Source: Ulva prolifera (lineage: Eukaryota; Chlorophyta; Ulvophyceae; Ulvales; Ulvaceae). From it: a DNA stretch of 64,000 nucleotides. Where the stretch lies: NCBI GenBank assembly GCA_023078555.1, contig CM041197.1, forward strand, positions 7,275,810 through 7,339,809. The letters run 5' to 3'. Below the pieces are notes generated by a model. That model saw only the letters and a program-made list of their open reading frames with translations, did no database searches and was not told where the DNA came from. Positions 24,428 to 36,677 of this stretch are shown piece by piece. Within the stretch, counting starts at the first letter, position 1. Each line of letters opens with the position of its first letter. A program made the translations under genes and the position numbers.

Positions 24428-26908
24428 GTCACAGCGCTTTTGCACGCCAGCACAGCGAATATATGGATGTGGGTTGTGACAGATGTGGCTAGCAGTGCTT
24501 CCATGTCGCGCAGTCGCTCCTCGGCTGATTCGCGAACCAGCTCGGCTGGCGCAGCGGTTGGCCGGGTCGGAGGCATGTGTTGGCAGTCTCAGCGTTTTTG
24601 AAGGCCAGCACAGCGAATATATGGATGTAGGTTGTGTCAGATGTGGCTAGCAGTGCTTCCATGTCGCGCAGTCGCTGCTCGGCTGATTCGCGAACCAGCT
24701 CGGCTGATTCGCGCATCAGCTCGGCTGACGCTGCACTTGGCCGGGTCGGGGGCACCTGCCCAAAGTCACAGTGCTTTTGCAGGCCAGCACAGCGAATATA
24801 TGGATGTGGGTTGTGTCAGATGTGGCTAGCAGTGCTTCCATGTCGCGCAGTCGCTCCTCGGCTGATTCGCGAACCAGCCCAGCTGATTCGCGCATCAGCT
24901 CGGCTGACGCTGCACTTGGCCGGGTCGGGGGCACCTGCCCAAAGTCACAGTGCTTTTGCAGGCCAGCGCAGCGAATATATTGATGTGGGTTGTGTCAGAT
25001 GTGGCTAGCAGTGCTTCCATGACGCGCAGTCGCTCCTCAGCTGATTCGCGAACCAGCTCGGCTGGCGCAGCGGTTGGCCGGGTCGGAGGAATGTGTTGGC
25101 AGTCACAACGCTTTTGCACGCCATCACAGCGAATATATGGATGTGGGTTGTGTCAGATGTGGCTAGCAGTGCTTCCATGTCGCACAGTCGCTCCTCGGCT
25201 GATTCGTGAACCAGCTCGGCTGGTGCAGCGGTTGGCCGGGTCGGAGGCATGTGTTGGCAGTCTCAGCGTTTTTGAAGGCCAGCACAGCAAATATATGGAT
25301 GTAGGTTGTGTCAGATGTGGCTAGCAGTGCTTCCATGTCGCGCAGTCGCTGCTCGGCTGATTCGCGAACCATCTCGGCTGGCGCAGCGGTTGGCCGGGTC
25401 GGAGGCATGTGTTGGCAGTCACAACGCTTTTGCACGCCAGCACAGCGAATATATGGATGTGGGTTGTGTCAGGTGTGGCTAGCAGTGCTTCCATGTCGCG
25501 CAGTCGCTCCTCGGTCGATTCGCGAACCAGCTCGGCTGGCGCAGCGGTTGGCCGGGTCGGAGGCATGTGTTGGCAGTCACAGCGCCTTTGCACGCCAGCA
25601 CAGCCAATATATGGATGTGACTTGTGTCAGGTATGGCTAGCAGTGCTTCCATGTCGCGCAGTCGCTCCTCGGCTGATTCGCGAACCAGCCCAGCTGATTC
25701 GCGCATCAGCTCGGCTGACGCAGCACTTGGCCGGGTCGGGAGCACCTGCCCAAAGTCACAGTGCTTTTGCAGGCCAGCGCAGCGAATATATGGATGTGGT
25801 TTGTGTCAGATGCGGCTAGCAGTGCTTCCATGACGCGCAGTCGCTCCTCGGCTGATTCGCGAACCAGCTCGGCTGGCGTAGCGGTTGGCCGGGTCGGAGG
25901 AATGTGTTGGCAGTCACAGCGCTTTTGCACGCCAGCACAGCGAATATATGGATGTGGGTTGTGTCAGATGTGGCTAACAGTGCTTCCATGTCGCGCAGTC
26001 GCTCCTCGGCTGATTCGCGAACCAGCTCGGCTGGCGCAGCGGTTGGCCGGGTCGGAGGCATGTGTTGGCAGTCTCAGCGTTTTTGAAGGCCAGCACAGCG
26101 AATATATGGATGTAGGTTGTGTCAGATGTGGCTAGCAGTGCTTCCATGTCGCGCAGTCGCTGCTCGGCTGATTCGCGAACCAGCTCGGCTGATTCGCGCA
26201 TCAGCTCGGCTGACGCTGCACTTGGCCGGGTCGGGGGCACCTGCCCAAAGTCACAGTGCTTTTGCAGGCCAGCGCAGCGAATATATGGATGTGGGTTGTG
26301 TCAGATGTGGCTAGCAGTGCTTCCATGACGCGCAGTCGCTCCTCGGCTGATTCGCGAACCAGCTCGGCTGGCGCAGCGGTTGGCCGGGTCGGAGGAATGT
26401 GTTGGCAGTCACAGCGCTTTTGCAGGCCAGCACAGCGAATATATGGATGTGGGTTGTGTCAGATGTGGCTAGCAGTGCTTCCATGTCGCGCAGTCGCTCC
26501 TCGGCTGCTTCGCGAACCAGCTCGGCTGGCACAGCGGTTGGCCGGGTTGGAGGAATGTGTTGGCAGTCACAGCGCTTTTGCACGCAAGCACAGCGAATAT
26601 ATGGATGTGGGTTGTGTCAGATGTGGCTAACAGTGCTTCCATGTCGCGCAGTCGCTCCTCGGCTGATTCGCGAACCAGCTCGGCTGTCGCAGCGGTTGGC
26701 CGGGTCGGAGGCATGTGTTGGCAGTCACAGCGTTTTTGAAGGCCAGCACAGCGAATATATGGATGTAGGTTGTGTCAGATGTGGCTAGCAGTGCTTCCAT
26801 GTCGCGCAGTCGCTGCTCGGCTGATTCGCGAACCAGCTCGGCTGATTCGCGCATCAGCTCGGCTGACGCTGCACTTGGCCGGGTCGGGGGCACCTGCCCA
26901 AAGTCACA
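24428..26908 (+). repeat. 2.5-kb block repeated at 28567-31047 (4,139 bp apart)
   Basis: The longest exact-register duplication in zone II (spacing 25 monomers, nine of them 179 bp). I noted only about ten differences, e.g. GTGACAGATG (24478), TGGTTTGTGTCAGATGCGG (about 25797), GCTGCTTCGCG (about 26510), GTAAGTTGTG (28768) and CAGTGTTTTTGC (30396). Private marks such as GGTCGATTCG, ACCATCTCGG and GCACAGTCGC occur in both copies. Confidence 0.86.
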
Positions 26909-27027
26909 GCGCTTTTGCACGCCAGCACAGCGAATATATGGATGTGGGTTGTGTCAGATGTGGCTAGCAGTGCTTCCATGTCGCGCAGTCGCTCCTCGGC
27001 TGATTCGCGAACCAGCTCGGCTGGCAC
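26025..27027 (+). repeat. 1.0-kb block repeated at 27689-28691 (1,664 bp apart)
   Basis: Ten-monomer spacing. Shared marks are GGCTGGCACAGCGG, GGTTGGAGGAATG and GGCTAACAG. Inside it, 26430-26810 also recurs at 26925-27305 with 495-bp spacing (158+158+179), so nested rounds of duplication are visible. Confidence 0.83.
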
Positions 27028-30000
27028 AGCGGTTGGCCGGGTTGGAGGAATGTGTTGGCAGTCACAGCGCTTTTGCACGCAAGCACAGCGAATATATGGA
27101 TGTGGGTTGTGTCAGATGTGGCTAACAGTGCTTCCATGTCGCGCAGTCGCTCCTCGGCTGATTCGCGAACCAGCTCGGCTGTCGCAGCGGTTGGCCGGGT
27201 CGGAGGCATGTGTTGGCAGTCACAGCGTTTTTGAAGGCCAGCACAGCGAATATATGGATGTAGGTTGTGTCAGATGTGGCTAGCAGTGCTTCCATGTCGC
27301 GCAGTCGCTCCTCGGCTGATTCGTGAACCAGCCCAGCTGATTCGCGCATCAGCTCGGCTGACGCTGTACTTGGCCGGGTCGGGGGCACCTGCCCAAAGTC
27401 ACAGTGCTTTTGCAGGCCAGCACAGCGAATATATGGATGTGGGTTGTGTCAGATGTGGCTAGCAGTGCTTCCATGTCGCGCAGTCGCTCCTCGGCTGATT
27501 CGCGAACCAGCCCAGCTGATTCGCGCATCAGCTCGGCTGACGCTGCACTTGGCCGGGTCGGGGGCACCTGCCCAAAGTCACAGTGCTTTTGCAGGCCAGC
27601 GCAGCGAATATATGGATGTGGGTTGTGTCAGATGTGGCTAGCAGTGCTTCCATGACGCGCAGTCGCTCCTCGGTCGATTCGCGAACCAGCTCGGCTGGCG
27701 CAGCGGTTGGCCGGGTCGGAGGCATGTGTTGGCAGTCTCAGCGTTTTTGAAGGCCAGCACAGCGAATATATGGATGTAGGTTGTGTCAGATGTGGCTAGC
27801 AGTGCTTCCATGTCGCGCAGTCGCTGCTCGGCTGATTCGCGAACCAGCTCGGCTGATTCGCGCATCAGCTCGGCTGACGCTGCACTTGGCCGGGTCGGGG
27901 GCACCTGCCCAAAGTCACAGTGCTTTTGCAGGCCAGCGCAGCGAATATATGGATGTGGGTTGTGTCAGATGTGGCTAGCAGTGCTTCCATGACGCGCAGT
28001 CGCTCCTCGGCTGATTCGCGAACCAGCTCGGCTGGCGCAGCGGTTGGCCGGGTCGGAGGAATGTGTTGGCAGTCACAGCGCTTTTGCAGGCCAGCACAGC
28101 GAATATATGGATGTGGGTTGTGTCAGATGTGGCTAGCAGTGCTTCCATGTCGCGCAGTCGCTCCTCGGCTGATTCGCGAACCAGCTCGGCTGGCACAGCG
28201 GTTGGCCGGGTTGGAGGAATGTGTTGGCAGTCACAGCGCTTTTGCACACAAGCACAGCGAATATATGGATGTGGGTTGTGTCAGATGTGGCTAACAGTGC
28301 TTCCATGTCGCGCAGTCGCTCCTCGGCTGATTCGCGAACCAGCTCGGCTGTCGCAGCGGTTGGCCGGGTCGGAGGCATGTGTTGGCAGTCACAGCGTTTT
28401 TGAAGGCCAGCACAGCGAATATATGGATGTAGGTTGTGTCAGATGTGGCTAGCAGTGCTTCCATGTCGCGCAGTCGCTGCTCGGCTGATTCGCGAACCAG
28501 CTCGGCTGATTCGCGCATCAGCTCGGCTGACGCTGCACTTGGCCGGGTCGGGGGCACCTGCCCAAAGTCACAGCGCTTTTGCACGCCAGCACAGCGAATG
28601 TATGGATGTGGGTTGTGTCAGATGTGGCTAGCAGTGCTTCCATGTCGCGCAGTCGCTCCTCGGCTGATTCGCGAACCAGCTCGGCTGGCGCAGCGGTTGG
28701 CCGGGTCGGAGGCATGTGTTGGCAGTCTCAGCGTTTTTGAAGGCCAGCACAGCGAATATATGGATGTAAGTTGTGTCAGATGTGGCTAGCAGTGCTTCCA
28801 TGTCGCGCAGTCGCTGCTCGGCTGATTCGCGAACCAGCTCGGCTGATTCGCGCATCAGCTCGGCTGACGCTGCACTTGGCCGGGTCGGGGGCACCTGCCC
28901 AAAGTCACAGTGCTTTTGCAGGCCAGCACAGCGAATATATGGATGTGGGTTGTGTCAGATGTGGCTAGCAGTGCTTCCATGTCGCGCAGTCGCTCCTCGG
29001 CTGATTCGCGAACCAGCCCAGCTGATTCGCGCATCAGCTCGGCTGACGCTGCACTTGGCCGGGTCGGGGGCACCTGCCCAAAGTCACAGTGCTTTTGCAG
29101 GCCAGCGCAGCGAATATATTGATGTGGGTTGTGTCAGATGTGGCTAGCAGTGCTTCCATGACGCGCAGTCGCTCCTCAGCTGATTCGCGAACCAGCTCGG
29201 CTGGCGCAGCGGTTGGCCGGGTCGGAGGAATGTGTTGGCAGTCACAACGCTTTTGCACGCCATCACAGCGAATATATGGATGTGGGTTGTGTCAGATGTG
29301 GCTAGCAGTGCTTCCATGTCGCACAGTCGCTCCTCGGCTGATTCGTGAACCAGCTCGGCTGGTGCAGCGGTTGGCCGGGTCGGAGGCATGTGTTGGCAGT
29401 CTCAGCGTTTTTGAAGGCCAGCACAGCAAATATATGGATGTAGGTTGTGTCAGATGTGGCTAGCAGTGCTTCCATGTCGCGCAGTCGCTGCTCGGCTGAT
29501 TCGCGAACCATCTCGGCTGGCGCAGCGGTTGGCCGGGTCGGAGGCATGTGTTGGCAGTCACAACGCTTTTGCACGCCAGCACAGCGAATATATGGATGTG
29601 GGTTGTGTCAGGTGTGGCTAGCAGTGCTTCCATGTCGCGCAGTCGCTCCTCGGTCGATTCGCGAACCAGCTCGGCTGGCGCAGCGGTTGGCCGGGTCGGA
29701 GGCATGTGTTGGCAGTCACAGCGCCTTTGCACGCCAGCACAGCCAATATATGGATGTGACTTGTGTCAGGTATGGCTAGCAGTGCTTCCATGTCGCGCAG
29801 TCGCTCCTCGGCTGATTCGCGAACCAGCCCAGCTGATTCGCGCATCAGCTCGGCTGACGCAGCACTTGGCCGGGTCGGGAGCACCTGCCCAAAGTCACAG
29901 TGCTTTTGCAGGCCAGCGCAGCGAATATATGGATGTGGGTTGTGTCAGATGTGGCTAGCAGTGCTTCCATGACGCGCAGTCGCTCCTCGGCTGATTCGCG

Positions 30001-31100
30001 AACCAGCTCGGCTGGCGTAGCGGTTGGCCGGGTCGGAGGAATGTGTTGGCAGTCACAGCGCTTTTGCACGCCAGCACAGCGAATATATGGATGTGGGTTG
30101 TGTCAGATGTGGCTAACAGTGCTTCCATGTCGCGCAGTCGCTCCTCGGCTGATTCGCGAACCAGCTCGGCTGGCGCAGCGGTTGGCCGGGTCGGAGGCAT
30201 GTGTTGGCAGTCTCAGCGTTTTTGAAGGCCAGCACAGCGAATATATGGATGTAGGTTGTGTCAGATGTGGCTAGCAGTGCTTCCATGTCGCGCAGTCGCT
30301 GCTCGGCTGATTCGCGAACCAGCTCGGCTGATTCGCGCATCAGCTCGGCTGACGCTGCACTTGGCCGGGTCGGGGGCACCTGCCCAAAGTCACAGTGTTT
30401 TTGCAGGCCAGCGCAGCGAATATATGGATGTGGGTTGTGTCAGATGTGGCTAGCAGTGCTTCCATGACGCGCAGTCGCTCCTCGGCTGATTCGCGAACCA
30501 GCTCGGCTGGCGCAGCGGTTGGCCGGGTCGGAGGAATGTGTTGGCAGTCACAGCGCTTTTGCAGGCCAGCACAGCGAATATATGGATGTGGGTTGTGTCA
30601 GATGTGGCTAGCAGTGCTTCCATGTCGCGCAGTCGCTCCTCCGCTGATTCGCGAACCAGCTCGGCTGGCACAGCGGTTGGCCGGGTTGGAGGAATGTGTT
30701 GGCAGTCACAGCGCTTTTGCACGCAAGCACAGCGAATATATGGATGTGGGTTGTGTCAGATGTGGCTAACAGTGCTTCCATGTCGCGCAGTCGCTCCTCG
30801 GCTGATTCGCGAACCAGCTCGGCTGGCGCAGCGGTTGGCCGGGTCGGAGGCATGTGTTGGCAGTCACAGCGTTTTTGAAGGCCAGCACAGCGAATATATG
30901 GATGTAGGTTGTGTCAGATGTGGCTAGCAGTGCTTCCATGTCGCGCAGTCGCTGCTCGGCTGATTCGCGAACCAGCTCGGCTGATTCGCGCATCAGCTCG
31001 GCTGACGCTGCACTTGGCCGGGTCGGGGGCACCTGCCCAAAGTCACAGTGCTTTTGCAGGCCAGCGCAGCGAATATATGGATGTGGGTTGTGTCAGATGT

Positions 31101-34100
31101 GGCTAGCAGTGCTTCCATGACGCGCAGTCGCTCCTCGGCTGATTCGCGAACCAGCTCGGCTGGCGCAGCGGTTGGCCGGGTCGGAGGAATGTGTTGGCAG
31201 TCACAGCGCTTTTGCACGCCAGCACAGCGAATATATGGATGTGGGTTGTGTCAGGTATGGCTAGCAGTGCTTCCATGTCGCGCAGTCGCTCCTCGGCTGA
31301 TTCGCGAACCAGCTCGGCTGGCGCAGCGGTTGGCCGGGTCGGAGGAATGTGTTGGCAGTCACAGCGCTTTTGCAGGCCAGCACAGCGAATATATGGATGT
31401 GGGTTGTGTCAGATGTGGCTAGCAGTGCTTCCATGTCGCGCAGTCGCTCCTCGGCTGATTCGCGAACCAGCTCGGCTGGCACAGCGGTTGGCCGGGTTGG
31501 AGGAATGTGTTGGCAGTCACAGCGCTTTTGCACGCCAGCACAGCGAATATATGGATGTGGGTTGTGTCAGATGTGGCTAACAGTGCTTCCATGTCGCGCA
31601 GTCGCTCCTCGGCTGATTCGCGAACCAGCTCGGCTGGCGCAGCGGTTGGCCGGGTCGGAGGCATGTGTTGGCAGTCACAGTGATTTTGCACGCCAGCACA
31701 GCGAATATATGGATGTGGGTTGTGTCAGGTATGGCTAGCAGTGCTTCCATGTCGCGCAGTCGCTCCTCGGCTGATTCGCGAACCAGCTCGGCTGGCGCAG
31801 CGGTTGGCCGGGTCGGAGGCATGTGTTGGCAGTCTCAGCGTTTTTGAAGGCCAGCACAGCGAATATATGGATGTAGGTTGTGTCAGATGTGGCTAGCAGT
31901 GCTTCCATGTCGCGCAGTCGCTCCTCGGCTGATTCGCGAACCAGCTCGGCTGGCGCAGCGGTTGGCCGGGTCGGAGGCATGTGTTGGCAGTCTCAGCGTT
32001 TTTGAAGGCCAGCACAGCGAATATATGGATGTGGGTTGTGTCAGATGTGGCTAGCAGTGCTTCCATGACGCGCAGTCGCTCCTCGGCTGATTCGCGAACC
32101 AGCTCGGCTGGCGCAGCGGTTGGCCGGGTCGGAGGCATGTGTTGGCAGTCTCAGCGTTTTTGAAGGCCAGCACAGCGAATATATGGATGTAGGTTGTGTC
32201 AGATGTGGGTAGCAGTGCTTCCATGTCGCGCAGTCGCTCCTCGGCTGATTCGCGAACCAGCTCGGCTGGCGCAGCGGTTGGCCGGGTCGGAGGCATGTGT
32301 TGGCAGTCACAACGCTTTTGCACGCCAGCACAATGAATATATGGATGTGGGTTGTGTCAGATGTGGCTAGCAGTGCTTCTATGTCGCGCAGTCGCTCCTC
32401 GGCTGATTCGCGAACCAGCTCGGCTGGCGCAGCGGTTGGCCGGGTCGGAGGAATGTGTTGGCAGTCGCAGCGCTTTTGCACGCCAGCACAGCCAATATAT
32501 GGATGTGGGTGGTGTCAGATATGGCTAGCAGCGCTTCCATGTCGCGCAGTCGCTGCTCGGCTGATTCGCGAACCAGCTCGGCTGGCGCAGCGGTTGGCCG
32601 GGTCGGAGGAATGTGTTGGCAGTCGCAGCGCTTTTGCACGCCAGCACAGCCAATATATGGATGTGGGTTGTGTCAGATGTGGCTAGCAGTGCTTCCATGT
32701 CGCGCAGTCGCTCCTCGGCTGATTCGCGAACCAGCTCGGCTGGCACAGCGGTTGGCCGGGTTGGAGGAATGTGTTGGCAGTCACAGCGCTTTTGCACGCC
32801 AGCACAGCGAATATATGGATGTGGGTTGTGTCAGATGTGGCTAACAGTGCTTCCATGTCGCGCAGTCGCTCCTCGGCTGATTCGCGAACCAGCTCGGCTG
32901 GCGCAGCGGTTGGCCGGGTCGGAGGCATGTGTTGGCAGTCACAGTGATTTTGCACGCCAGCACAGCGAATATATGGATGTGGGTTGTGTCAGGTATGGCT
33001 AGCAGTGCTTCCATGTCGCGCAGTCGCTCCTCGGCTGATTCGCGAACCAGCTCGGCTGGCGCAGCGGTTGGCCGGGTCGGAGGCATGTGTTGGCAGTCTC
33101 AGCGTTTTTGAAGGCCAGCACAGCGAATATATGGATGTAGGTTGTGTCAGATGTGGCTAGCAGTGCTTCCATGTCGCGCAGTCGCTCCTCGGCTGATTCA
33201 CGAACCAGCTCGGCTGGCGCAGCGGTTGGCCGGGTCGGAGGCATGTGTTGGCAGTCTCAGCGTTTTTGAAGGCCAGCACAGCGAATATATGGATGTGGGT
33301 TGTGTCAGATGTGGCTAGCAGTGCTTCCATGACGCGCAGTCGCTCCTCGGCTGATTCGCGAACCAGCTCGGCTGGCGCAGCGGTTGGCCGGGTCGGAGGC
33401 ATGTGTTGGCAGTCTCAGCGTTTTTGAAGGCCAGCACAGCGAATATATGGATGTAGGTTGTGTCAGATGTGGGTAGCAGTGCTTCCATGTCGCGCAGTCG
33501 CTCCTCGGCTGATTCGCGAACCAGCTCGGCTGGCGCAGCGGTTGGCCGGGTCGGAGGCATGTGTTGGCAGTCACAACGCTTTTGCACGCCAGCACAATGA
33601 ATATATGGATGTGGGTTGTGTCAGATGTGGCTAGCAGTGCTTCTATGTCGCGCAGTCGCTCCTCGGCTGATTCGCGAACCAGCTCGGCTGGCGCAGCGGT
33701 TGGCCGGGTCGGAGGAATGTGTTGGCAGTCGCAGCGCTTTTGCACGCCAGCACAGCCAATATATGGATGTGGGTGGTGTCAGATATGGCTAGCAGCGCTT
33801 CCATGTCGCGCAGTCGCTGCTCGGCTGATTCGCGAACCAGCTCGGCTGGCGCAGCGGTTGGCCGGGTCGGAGGCATGTGTTGGCAGTCACAACGCTTTTG
33901 CACGCCTGCACAGCGAATATTTGGATGTGGGTTGTGTCAGATGTGGCTAGCAGTGCTTCCATGTCGCGCAGTCGCTCCTCGGCTGATTCGCGAACCAGCT
34001 CGGCTGGCGCAGCGGTTGGCCGGGTCGGAGGAATGTGTTGGCAGTCGCAGCGCTTTTGCACGCCAGCACAGCCAATATATGGATGTGGGTGGTGTCAGAT

Positions 34101-34102
34101 AT
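31101..34102 (+). repeat. Zone III: 19 consecutive plain 158-bp monomers
   Basis: The spacing from box to box is exactly 158 for 19 units (3,002 bp), with no 179-, 175- or 185-bp form. Within it an eight-monomer block (1,264 bp) is repeated in tandem almost without change. This is the most length-uniform stretch of the window and separates the 179-rich zone II from the 175/185-bearing zone IV. Confidence 0.93.
31391..33872 (+). repeat. Higher-order repeat, 1,264-bp spacing (8 monomers), near-identical
   Basis: 31391-32608 recurs at 32655-33872, exactly eight 158-bp units. Both copies share CAGTGATTTTGC, GATGTGGGTAGC (a lost CTAG box), CACAATGAATATATGG and CTTCTATGTCG. I found one difference in about 1.2 kb (GATTCACGAACC at about 33198). 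This looks like the youngest large duplication in the window. Confidence 0.88.
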
Positions 34103-34195
34103 GGCTAGCAGCGCTTCCATGTCGCGCAGTCACTGCTTGGCTGATTCGCGCATCAGCTCGGCAGGCGCTGCAGTTGGCCGGGTCGGGGGCATATG

Positions 34196-34219
34196 CTGCC
34201 AACAGATATCTGTTGGCAG
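34196..34219. repeat. 24-bp perfect palindrome
   Basis: In 175-bp unit 34103-34277, the first unit of zone IV. This unit shares CACTGCTTGG and AGATATGG with the isolated copy at 16 kb. Confidence 0.95.
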
Positions 34220-34593
34220 TCACTGTGCTTTTCTTCGCCAGCACAGCCAATATATGGATGTGACTTGTTTCAGGTATGGATAGCAGTGCTTTGATGTGGC
34301 GCAGTCGCTGCTCGGCTGATTCGCGCATCAGCTCGGCTGGCGCAGCGGTTGGCCGGGTCGGAGGCATGTGTTGGCAGTCACAGCCCTTTTGCACGCCATC
34401 ACAGCGATAATATGGATGTGGGTTGTGTCAGATGTGGCCAGCAGTGCTTCCATGTCGCGCAGTCGCTCCTCGGCTGATTCGCGAACCAGCTCGGCTGGCG
34501 CAGCGGTTGGCCGGGTCGGAGGCATGTGTTGGCAGTCACAGCGTTTTTGAACGACAGCACAGCGAATATATGGATGTGGGTTGTGTCAGATGT

Positions 34594-34778
34594 GGCTAGC
34601 AGTGCTTCCATGTCGCGCAGTCGCTGCTCGGCTGATTTGCGAACCAGCCCGGCTGATCCGCGCATCAGCTCGGCCACGGCTGTCGCAGCAGTTGGCCTGG
34701 TCGGGGGCATCTGTTGGCAGTCACTGTCCTTTTCCTCGCCAGCACAGCCAATATATGGATGTGACTTGTTTCAGGTAT
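34594..34778 (+). repeat. 185-bp monomer: 21-bp duplication plus 6 bp
   Basis: Contains the diverged 21-bp duplication (TTTGCGAACCAGCCC then GATCCGCGCATCAGC) and six further bases where other units read CTCGGCTGTCGCAG: here CTCGGCCACGGCTGTCGCAG, a short direct repeat of the CGGC-type motif. The right half is GGCCTGGTCGGGGGCATC and CACTGTCCTTTTCC. The next unit starts with GGATAG. Confidence 0.9.
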
Positions 34779-35187
34779 GGATAGCAGTGCTTCGATGTCG
34801 CGCAGTCGCTGCTCGGCTGATTCGCGCATCAGCTCGGCCGGCGCAGCGGTTGGCCGGGTCGGAGGCATGTGTTTGCAGTCACAGCGCTTTTACACGCCAT
34901 CACAGCGAATATATGGATGTGGGTTGTGTCAGATGTGGCCAGCATTGCTTCCATGTCGCGCAGTCGCTCCTCGGCTGATTCGCGAACCAGCTCGGCTGGC
35001 GCAGCGGTTGGCCGGGTCGGAGGAATGTGTTGGCAGTCATAGCGCTTTTGCACGCCAGCACAGCCAACATATGGATGTGGGTGGTGTCAGATGTGGCTAG
35101 CAGCGCTTCCATGTCGCGCAGTCACTGCTCGGCTGATTCGCGTATCAGCTCGGCAGGCGCAGCAGTTGGCCGGGTCGGGGGCATATG

Positions 35188-35211
35188 CTGCCAACAGATA
35201 TCTGTTGGCAG
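35188..35211. repeat. 24-bp perfect palindrome
   Basis: In 175-bp unit 35095-35269; left part TCACTGCTCGG with GCGTATCAGC, next unit GGATAG with CTTTGATG. Confidence 0.95.
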
Positions 35212-35585
35212 TCACTGTGCTTTTCTTCGCCAGCACAGCCAATATATGGATGTGACTTGTTTCAGGTATGGATAGCAGTGCTTTGATGTGGCGCAGTCGC
35301 TGCTCGGCTGATTCGTGCATCAGCTCGGCTGGCGCAGCGGTTGGCCGGGTCGGAGGCATGTGTTGGCAGTCACAGCCCTTTTGCACGCCATCACAGCGAT
35401 AATATGGATGTGGGTTGTGTCAGATGTGGCCAGCAGTGCTTCCATGTCGCGCAGTCGCTCCTCGGCTGATTCGCGAACCAGCTCGGCTGGCGCAGCGGTT
35501 GGCCGGGTCGGAGGAATGTGTTGGCAGTCACAGCGCTTTTGCACGCCAGCACAGCCAATACATGGATGTGGGTGGTGTCAGATGT

Positions 35586-35770
35586 GGCTAGCAGCGCTTC
35601 CATGTCGCGCAGTCACTGCTCGGCTGATTTGCGAACCAGCCCGGCTGATCCGCGCATCAGCTCGGCCGCGGCTGTCGCAGCAGTTGGCCTGGTCGGGGGC
35701 ATCTGTTGGCAGTCAGTGTCCTTTTCCTCGCCAGCACAGCCAATATATGGATGTGACTTGTTTCAGGTAT
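35586..35770 (+). repeat. 185-bp monomer
   Basis: Same form as 34594-34778 but with CCGCGG in place of CCACGG in the 6-bp insert, and TCACTGC instead of TCGCTGC in the left part, which shows exchange with the neighbouring TCACTGC lineage. Confidence 0.88.
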
Positions 35771-36653
35771 GGATAGCAGTGCTTCGATGTCGCGCAGTCG
35801 CTGCTCGGCTGTTTCGCGCATCAGCTCGGCTGGCGCAGCGGTTGGCCGGGTCGGAGGCATGTGTTGGCAGTCACAGCCCTTTTGCACGCCATCACAGCGA
35901 TAATATGGATGTGGGTTGTGTCAGATGTGGCCAGCAGTGCTTCCATGTCGCGCAGTCGCTCCTCGGCTGATTCGCGAACCAGCTCGGCTGGCGCGGCGGT
36001 TGGCCGGGTCGGAGGAATGTGTTGGCAGTCACAGCGCTTTTGCACGCCAGCACAGCCAATATATGGATGTGGGTGGTGTCAGATGTGGCTAGCAGCGCTT
36101 CCATGTCGCGCAGTCACTGCTCGGCTGATTCGAACATCAGCTCGGCAGGCGCAGCAGTTGGCCGGGTCGGGGGCATCTGTTGGCAGTCACTGTGCTTTTC
36201 TTCGCCAGCACAGCCAATATGTGGATGTGAGTTGTTTCAGGTATGGATAGCAGTGCTTCGATGTGGCGCAGTCGCTGCTCGGCTGATTCGCGCATCAGCT
36301 CGGCTGGCGCAGCGGTTGGCCGGGTCGGAGGCATGTGTTGGCAGTCACAGCCCTTTTGCACGCCATCACAGCGATAATATGGATGTGGGTTGTGTCAGAT
36401 GTGGCCAGCAGTGCTTCTATGTCGCGCAGTCGCTCCTCGGCTGATTCGCGAACCAGCTCGGCTGGCGCAGCGGTTGGCCGGGTCGGAGGAATGTGTTGGC
36501 AGACACAGCGCTTTTGCACGCCAGCACAGCCAATATATGGATGTGGGTGGTGTCAGATGTGGCTAGCAGCGCTTCCATGTCGCGCAGTCACTGCTCGGCT
36601 GATTCGCGTATCAGCTCGGCAGGCGCAGCAGTTGGCCGGGTCGGGGGCATATG

Positions 36654-36677
36654 CTGCCAACAGATATCTGTTGGCAG
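36654..36677. repeat. 24-bp perfect palindrome
   Basis: In 175-bp unit 36561-36735, member of the 491-bp trimer; next palindrome is 491 bp on. Confidence 0.95.

Larger units (their letters stand above)
16097..31100 (+). repeat. Zone II: part rich in 179-bp monomers
   Basis: Ninety-one monomers: 61 of 158 bp, 29 of 179 bp and one of 175 bp (16097-16271). The 179-bp units start at 16430, 17241, 17736, 18863, 19358, 20327, 20664, 21159, 21338, 21833, 22012, 22349, 22844, 23339, 24150, 24645, 24824, 25635, 26130, 26783, 27278, 27457, 27794, 28447, 28784, 28963, 29774, 30269 and 30922. Roughly one unit in three is long, against one in nine in zone I. Long units sometimes sit side by side (21159/21338, 21833/22012, 24645/24824, 27278/27457, 28784/28963). 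Most carry GCACTTGGCCGGGTCGG followed by GGCACCTGCCCAAAG. Confidence 0.93.

Noticed and set aside
31391-33872. Assembly artefact as the cause of the near-identical 1,264-bp copies
   Set aside because: Cannot be excluded from sequence alone, but each copy has a private change and different flanks, and similar duplications of varied age occur throughout, so a real duplication is the simpler reading.
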